Positions 6,376 to 8,732 of a stretch of 8,732 nucleotides of DNA are shown piece after piece; within the stretch, counting starts at the first letter, position 1; every line of letters begins with the position of its first letter. Below the pieces are notes generated by a model. It worked only from the letters and a program-made list of their open reading frames with translations. It did no database searches and was not told where the DNA came from. The DNA is from Candidatus Zixiibacteriota bacterium (GTDB lineage Bacteria; Zixibacteria; MSB-5A5; SM1-73): NCBI GenBank assembly GCA_020341875.1, contig CP070839.1, forward strand, positions 1,044,157-1,052,888. Direction: 5' to 3'. The position numbers were made by a program, and so were the translations under genes.

Positions 6376-7372
6376 GATTACTGATTAACTCCAGAATTTC
6401 GGATATCGACCTTTCCATCGTCAATTCCTGGGTCACTAACCTATGACCCTCTGCTGCGATGCATTCACGTTCGGCATCATGGTTCAGATAATATTCGATC
6501 ACCTCAGGCATTTCATCTGACGTTGCACTGACAAAGTGTTTTCCAGGTATAAAATCACCTGGTTTATATATGGGTTCGGAAATCACCAGTGCTCTATTTG
6601 CCATCCCTAGAATCAGCCGCGCTCCGGATAATTCCCCGGGGTATCGCTGAAGATTGAGAAATACCTTGGTACGGTTCAAAAGTTCGGTGCGATTTTCTCC
6701 CCAATGATCAGCATCAGACCAGCTGCCCTTGGCTACCAGATTGGTACCTCTTCCGCGCAGTCTCTTGAGAAGTCTTTTACGGTGCGGGATTTTGAGCGCT
6801 CCCAGGAAAAGGACCTCGATATCTCTTTGGAGTCCCATATCATATCCATATTCAGCGCGATGGTATCCAAGAGGTACAAATTTCGAAGAAAAGCCATGCT
6901 CGGCCAGGAATTGCTGCCGGCCAGGGGTCGAGACCAGCAGCAAATCCGGAATTCCTTCGTCCATCAGGGCGCGCAATCGAAAATAATTAGTATAGGCGTC
7001 GTTAGCGAGTCTATCACTCAGCAAGATCTTGGCGATGTCACGCAGGTGGAGACACGGATGGGAAAGGCCAGCCGATTTCGGGGGTGGCAGTGGCTCAGAA
7101 TGCCAGATAACAACAGTAGGACGCTCACTCCTGGGCATAGTCTGGAGTTGCCTGCAGACAATCGGAAACCAATTTGCATTCTCCAGAATCCAGAGTATAT
7201 CTGTTTTCGTCAAATGCAGTCGTTGGTTGGATGCCTGTGCTACTCGATATCCCGCCTCACTCAATAGGGAAGTGACCAGATGCTGTTTATCCCTGGTGGC
7301 CTGTATTGGACGATAGCAGAGTGTTATCGTTAGGTCTTGCAGACTTTCGTTAACAAGCATTTCCATAATCAT
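6362..7372 (-). CDS. Glycosyltransferase, GT4-like / CgeB-type group 1
   Basis: A 336-residue protein resembling GT-B glycosyltransferases of the CgeB-like 'group 1' class. Features are WHSEPLP (90-96) at the interdomain region, FVPLGYH (165-171), VLFLGA (187-192) opening the C-terminal Rossmann domain, and the donor-binding segment NLQRYPGELSGARL (240-253). ALVISEP (261-267) follows, then a typical C-terminal helix that packs back on the N-domain. It has no signal peptide or membrane span, so it should act in the cytoplasm. It is first in the operon and its end overlaps the aminotransferase start by 14 bases. I infer that it transfers the amino-acyl sugar built by its neighbours onto an acceptor, whose identity is unknown. 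Three Met codons (residues 1, 3 and 5) compete as start and no good Shine-Dalgarno sequence is visible. A stop seven codons upstream excludes a much longer protein. Confidence 0.8.
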   Translation of the reverse strand: MIMEMLVNESLQDLTITLCYRPIQATRDKQHLVTSLLSEAGYRVAQASNQRLHLTKTDILWILENANWFPIVCRQLQTMPRSERPTVVIWHSEPLPPPKSAGLSHPCLHLRDIAKILLSDRLANDAYTNYFRLRALMDEGIPDLLLVSTPGRQQFLAEHGFSSKFVPLGYHRAEYGYDMGLQRDIEVLFLGALKIPHRKRLLKRLRGRGTNLVAKGSWSDADHWGENRTELLNRTKVFLNLQRYPGELSGARLILGMANRALVISEPIYKPGDFIPGKHFVSATSDEMPEVIEYYLNHDAERECIAAEGHRLVTQELTMERSISEILELISNHVNQ

Positions 7373-7421
7373 CGGCAGGTGACGTTCGATTCAGCCAAGA
7401 GGCGAAACAGACGATTCAACT

Positions 7422-7437
7422 GGCCCCGGGAGGGGCC
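7422..7437. promoter_or_regulatory. GC-rich hairpin in the leader of the glycan operon
   Basis: GGCCCC (7422-7427) and GGGGCC (7432-7437) form a perfect stem with a four-base loop, within the transcribed leader about 50 bases before the glycosyltransferase start. No T-run follows on the minus strand, so it is more likely an mRNA structural element than an attenuator terminator. Confidence 0.4.
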
Positions 7438-7483
7438 CTTCAGCCTTCAACCATTAGTCTATTTTCCATACTGCGAAGCTCCA

Positions 7484-7495
7484 GACCCATGGGTC
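7484..7495. promoter_or_regulatory. 12-bp perfect palindrome, possible operator
   Basis: GACCCATGGGTC is a perfect dyad about 40 bases downstream of the predicted start of the glycan operon transcript. A related sequence, CAGATCCATGGG, occurs near 7648-7659 and matches CAGACCCATGGG (7482-7493) at 11 of 12 positions. The pair flanks the main promoter. A repressor site is possible but unproven. Confidence 0.25.
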
Positions 7496-7538
7496 GCACT
7501 CATCGTGCTATCTCAGGCGGGATAGCCGATACCGGAAA

Positions 7539-7567
7539 AGTATACAACAGTCGAGGGTCGCTGTCAA
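7539..7567 (-). promoter_or_regulatory. Sigma70 promoter of the five-gene glycan operon
   Basis: On the minus strand a perfect TTGACA (7567-7562), an exact 17-base spacer and TATACT (7544-7539, five of six) form the best promoter in the window. Transcription would begin near 7532 and give a leader of about 160 bases before the glycosyltransferase. It lies in the divergent gap with no gene across it. Confidence 0.65.
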
Positions 7568-7697
7568 CAGGCAAACTCCATCTGGAATCTGCAACAGACA
7601 AAATGCTCCGCCTCTGAGTGAGTGGGAGATAAAGCATCTTCTCTCGCAGATCCATGGGAAGCAATTAAACCTTTCAAAAAGAAGAAGTGTCTAACAG

Positions 7698-7817
7698 ATG
7701 AGAAGGAGGTCAAATCAAGTAGAGAGCGACCTAATGGTACGCACACGAATTGGCTGCACGCGACCGAGTAATCGGGTTGGCCGCGGCCTTTCACCACATG
7801 ATGAGGTAGGAAGATGA
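7698..7817 (+). CDS. Possible 39-residue leader peptide upstream of the lipoprotein
   Basis: A short ATG frame whose TGA stop overlaps the lipoprotein ATG (ATGA), the arrangement used for translational coupling. It opens MRRRSNQ, with the three arginines encoded AGA-AGG-AGG. That run also spells a perfect anti-Shine-Dalgarno match, AAGGAGGT, at 7703-7710, with no start codon at a usable distance behind it. The peptide is basic and unremarkable, and its own ribosome site is weak. It may be chance; the evidence is position and codon pattern only. Confidence 0.2.
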   Translation: MRRRSNQVESDLMVRTRIGCTRPSNRVGRGLSPHDEVGR

Positions 7818-8662
7818 GCTGCAAGAACTCTGCGTCTCTGAGTACGAAGGCAGTACTTGTGCTGGTACTCGGTAGTTCAAGTCTGCTGGCAGGCTGCAAA
7901 ACTCAGGAAGTCCAAACAAACTGGTCCGCGGAGCCGGTGAAGGTGGACGGTGAAATGACCGAATGGACCGGAGGATCCACCGTCTATTTCGAGGATATCG
8001 GCGTCCAGCTCGGCATTCGGAATGATGACCAGGACCTCTACCTATTATTCCGTTTCAGTAACCAGGCCTGGGCACGGGCCATTCGTATGGGCGGCGTGAC
8101 CCTCTGGCTCGATAATTCCGGCAAGAAAAAGAAAGACTTCGGCATCCGTTATGCCGGCGGACCGCGTCTCTCTGAACTGCAAGAGATGGGAGCCCACAGC
8201 AGGGGTGGATTCCGGGAGACCTTGACTCCCGAGCAGCAGCAGCGCCTTCGGGAAATGGAGGACAACGCGGCCGGTCAAATCACGGTCATCGACAAGAAAA
8301 GCAACCAGGCAATAACCCTGCCCCCGGATGGCTCTGAAGGCCCGGCTGCTTGTTTCGCTTCTCCCCAGGGTATCTACACTTATGAATTCAGCATCCCGCT
8401 CGAAAAAGGCGACGTCTTTGACTATGGTATCGGGGCAGAGCCGCGGCAGACCATCACTCTCGGACTGGAGTGGGGAGGCATAAGTAACGAGGATCGTCAA
8501 AAGATGATGAGGGGAATGCCGCCCGGTAGGGGCGCCGGTCCACCCGGCGGCATGGGTAGCGGTCCAGGTGGGGGATCCAGAGGCGGTTCTCCCGGCATGA
8601 AACCGCCCAAAAAGCAGGAACTCTGGGTGAAAACCCAGCTGGCCTCACCTGACGAAGGATAA
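7814..8662 (+). CDS. Lipoprotein with CBM9-like domain and Gly/Pro-rich tail
   Basis: A 282-residue predicted lipoprotein. The basic N-terminus, the hydrophobic core (13-24) and the lipobox LAGC with lipidated C28 are clear. Lys at +2 predicts sorting to the outer membrane in Gram-negatives. Residues about 36-110 (NWSAEPVKVDGEMTEW, then DLYLLFRFSN, then GGVTLWLDNSGKK) match the opening strands of CBM9-like carbohydrate-binding domains. YEFSIPLEKGD near 196-206 matches the closing strand. Between them is a polar insertion with a short helix rich in Glu and Gln (about 138-150). Residues 233-263 are Gly/Pro/Met-rich and probably disordered, before a short basic end. GAGG-like GAGG at 7803-7806 lies seven bases before the ATG. 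A second gene starts ten bases after its stop, so they form an operon. The bound ligand is unknown; CBM9-like resemblance is moderate and some relatives do not bind sugar. Confidence 0.8.
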   Translation: MSCKNSASLSTKAVLVLVLGSSSLLAGCKTQEVQTNWSAEPVKVDGEMTEWTGGSTVYFEDIGVQLGIRNDDQDLYLLFRFSNQAWARAIRMGGVTLWLDNSGKKKKDFGIRYAGGPRLSELQEMGAHSRGGFRETLTPEQQQRLREMEDNAAGQITVIDKKSNQAITLPPDGSEGPAACFASPQGIYTYEFSIPLEKGDVFDYGIGAEPRQTITLGLEWGGISNEDRQKMMRGMPPGRGAGPPGGMGSGPGGGSRGGSPGMKPPKKQELWVKTQLASPDEG

Positions 8663-8672
8663 GGACAAAGCC

Positions 8673-8732
8673 ATGTCCCCGCTTTCGTGGCGTAGGATAA
8701 AGTGGCTGGCAGTCCTGGCTGGTCTAGCACAA
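8673..8732 (+). CDS. Start of an exported or membrane protein, cut by window edge
   Basis: An ATG at 8673 follows AAGGA (8661-8665) by seven bases; that site overlaps the TAA stop of the lipoprotein gene, so the two genes are tightly linked. The 20 visible codons read MSPLSWRRIKWLAVLAGLAQ: a short basic stretch followed by a hydrophobic run, as at the beginning of a signal peptide or membrane anchor. Nothing can be said about its function. Confidence 0.6.
   Translation, partial: MSPLSWRRIKWLAVLAGLAQ

Larger units (their letters stand above)
7373..7813. other. Divergent intergenic region between glycan operon and lipoprotein operon
   Basis: This 441-base gap separates the leftward glycan operon from the rightward lipoprotein gene. 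Apart from the leftward promoter, its leader hairpin, the palindrome and a possible leader ORF, nothing else was found. A convincing rightward promoter for the lipoprotein could not be identified. The 111-residue minus-strand frame at 7564-7899 overlaps the lipoprotein start and resembles no protein. Confidence 0.6.

Noticed and set aside
5720..6388. Plus-strand frame of 222 codons
   Set aside because: It lies entirely opposite the aminotransferase, whose catalytic lysine and PLP motifs are unambiguous.
6704..7267. Plus-strand frame of 187 codons
   Set aside because: It is antisense to the glycosyltransferase and has no recognisable features.
7564..7899. Minus-strand frame of 111 codons across the divergent gap
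   Set aside because: It overlaps the lipoprotein signal peptide and the main operon promoter, and its sequence looks like non-coding translation.
8045..8500. Minus-strand frame of 151 codons
   Set aside because: It is the shadow of the lipoprotein gene, which has a lipobox and a good ribosome site.
1..8732. CRISPR array, insertion sequence or attachment site
   Set aside because: No regularly spaced direct repeats, transposase or integrase reading frame, or tRNA-associated repeat was seen.

Overview
The window looks like chromosomal DNA from a Gram-negative-type bacterium. The best evidence is a clear type II (lipoprotein) signal ahead of a sugar-binding-like domain at the right end. I cannot assign a phylum from sequence alone. 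No tRNA, rRNA, CRISPR array, insertion sequence or phage structural gene was found.

Layout. (1) Positions 1-2254, minus strand: one long open frame of 751 codons that runs off the left edge by probably only a few residues. It encodes a PHP phosphoesterase fused to an ABC/SMC-type ATPase, the TrlF-family architecture. The PHP metal-ligand motifs and the Walker A loop look intact, but the signature, Walker B glutamate and switch histidine look lost. (2) Positions 2255-2832: no gene. It holds a candidate sigma70 promoter for the PHP-ATPase gene, a leader with several perfect inverted repeats, and further hairpins behind the neighbouring operon. (3) Positions 2833-7372, minus strand: five closely spaced genes in transcription order. 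They are a GT4-like glycosyltransferase, a DegT/DnrJ-type PLP sugar aminotransferase, a NeuD/PglD-type hexapeptide acyltransferase, a beta-keto acid cleavage enzyme (BKACE, DUF849) and a FabG-like short-chain dehydrogenase. A strong promoter (TTGACA-17-TATACT) precedes the first gene and a second candidate (TTGAAA-16-TATACT) lies ahead of the third. (4) Positions 7373-7813: a divergent intergenic region with the main operon promoter, a leader hairpin, a 12-bp palindrome and a possible leader ORF. (5) Positions 7814-8732, plus strand: a lipoprotein with a CBM9-like domain and a Gly/Pro-rich tail, then the first 20 codons of a second exported or membrane protein.

How the genes may work together. 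The five-gene operon reads as a small glycan-tailoring cassette. The aminotransferase would make an amino-deoxy sugar nucleotide. BKACE and the SDR would supply or reduce an unusual acyl group, the NeuD-like enzyme would N-acylate the sugar, and the glycosyltransferase would attach it. The gene set parallels the anthrose operon of Bacillus anthracis and the modified-viosamine island of Pseudomonas syringae, with BKACE as the unusual part. The sugar dehydratase, flippase and polymerase are not here, so the cassette must rely on genes elsewhere. The operon is visibly more A+T-rich than the PHP-ATPase gene, which suggests separate origins.
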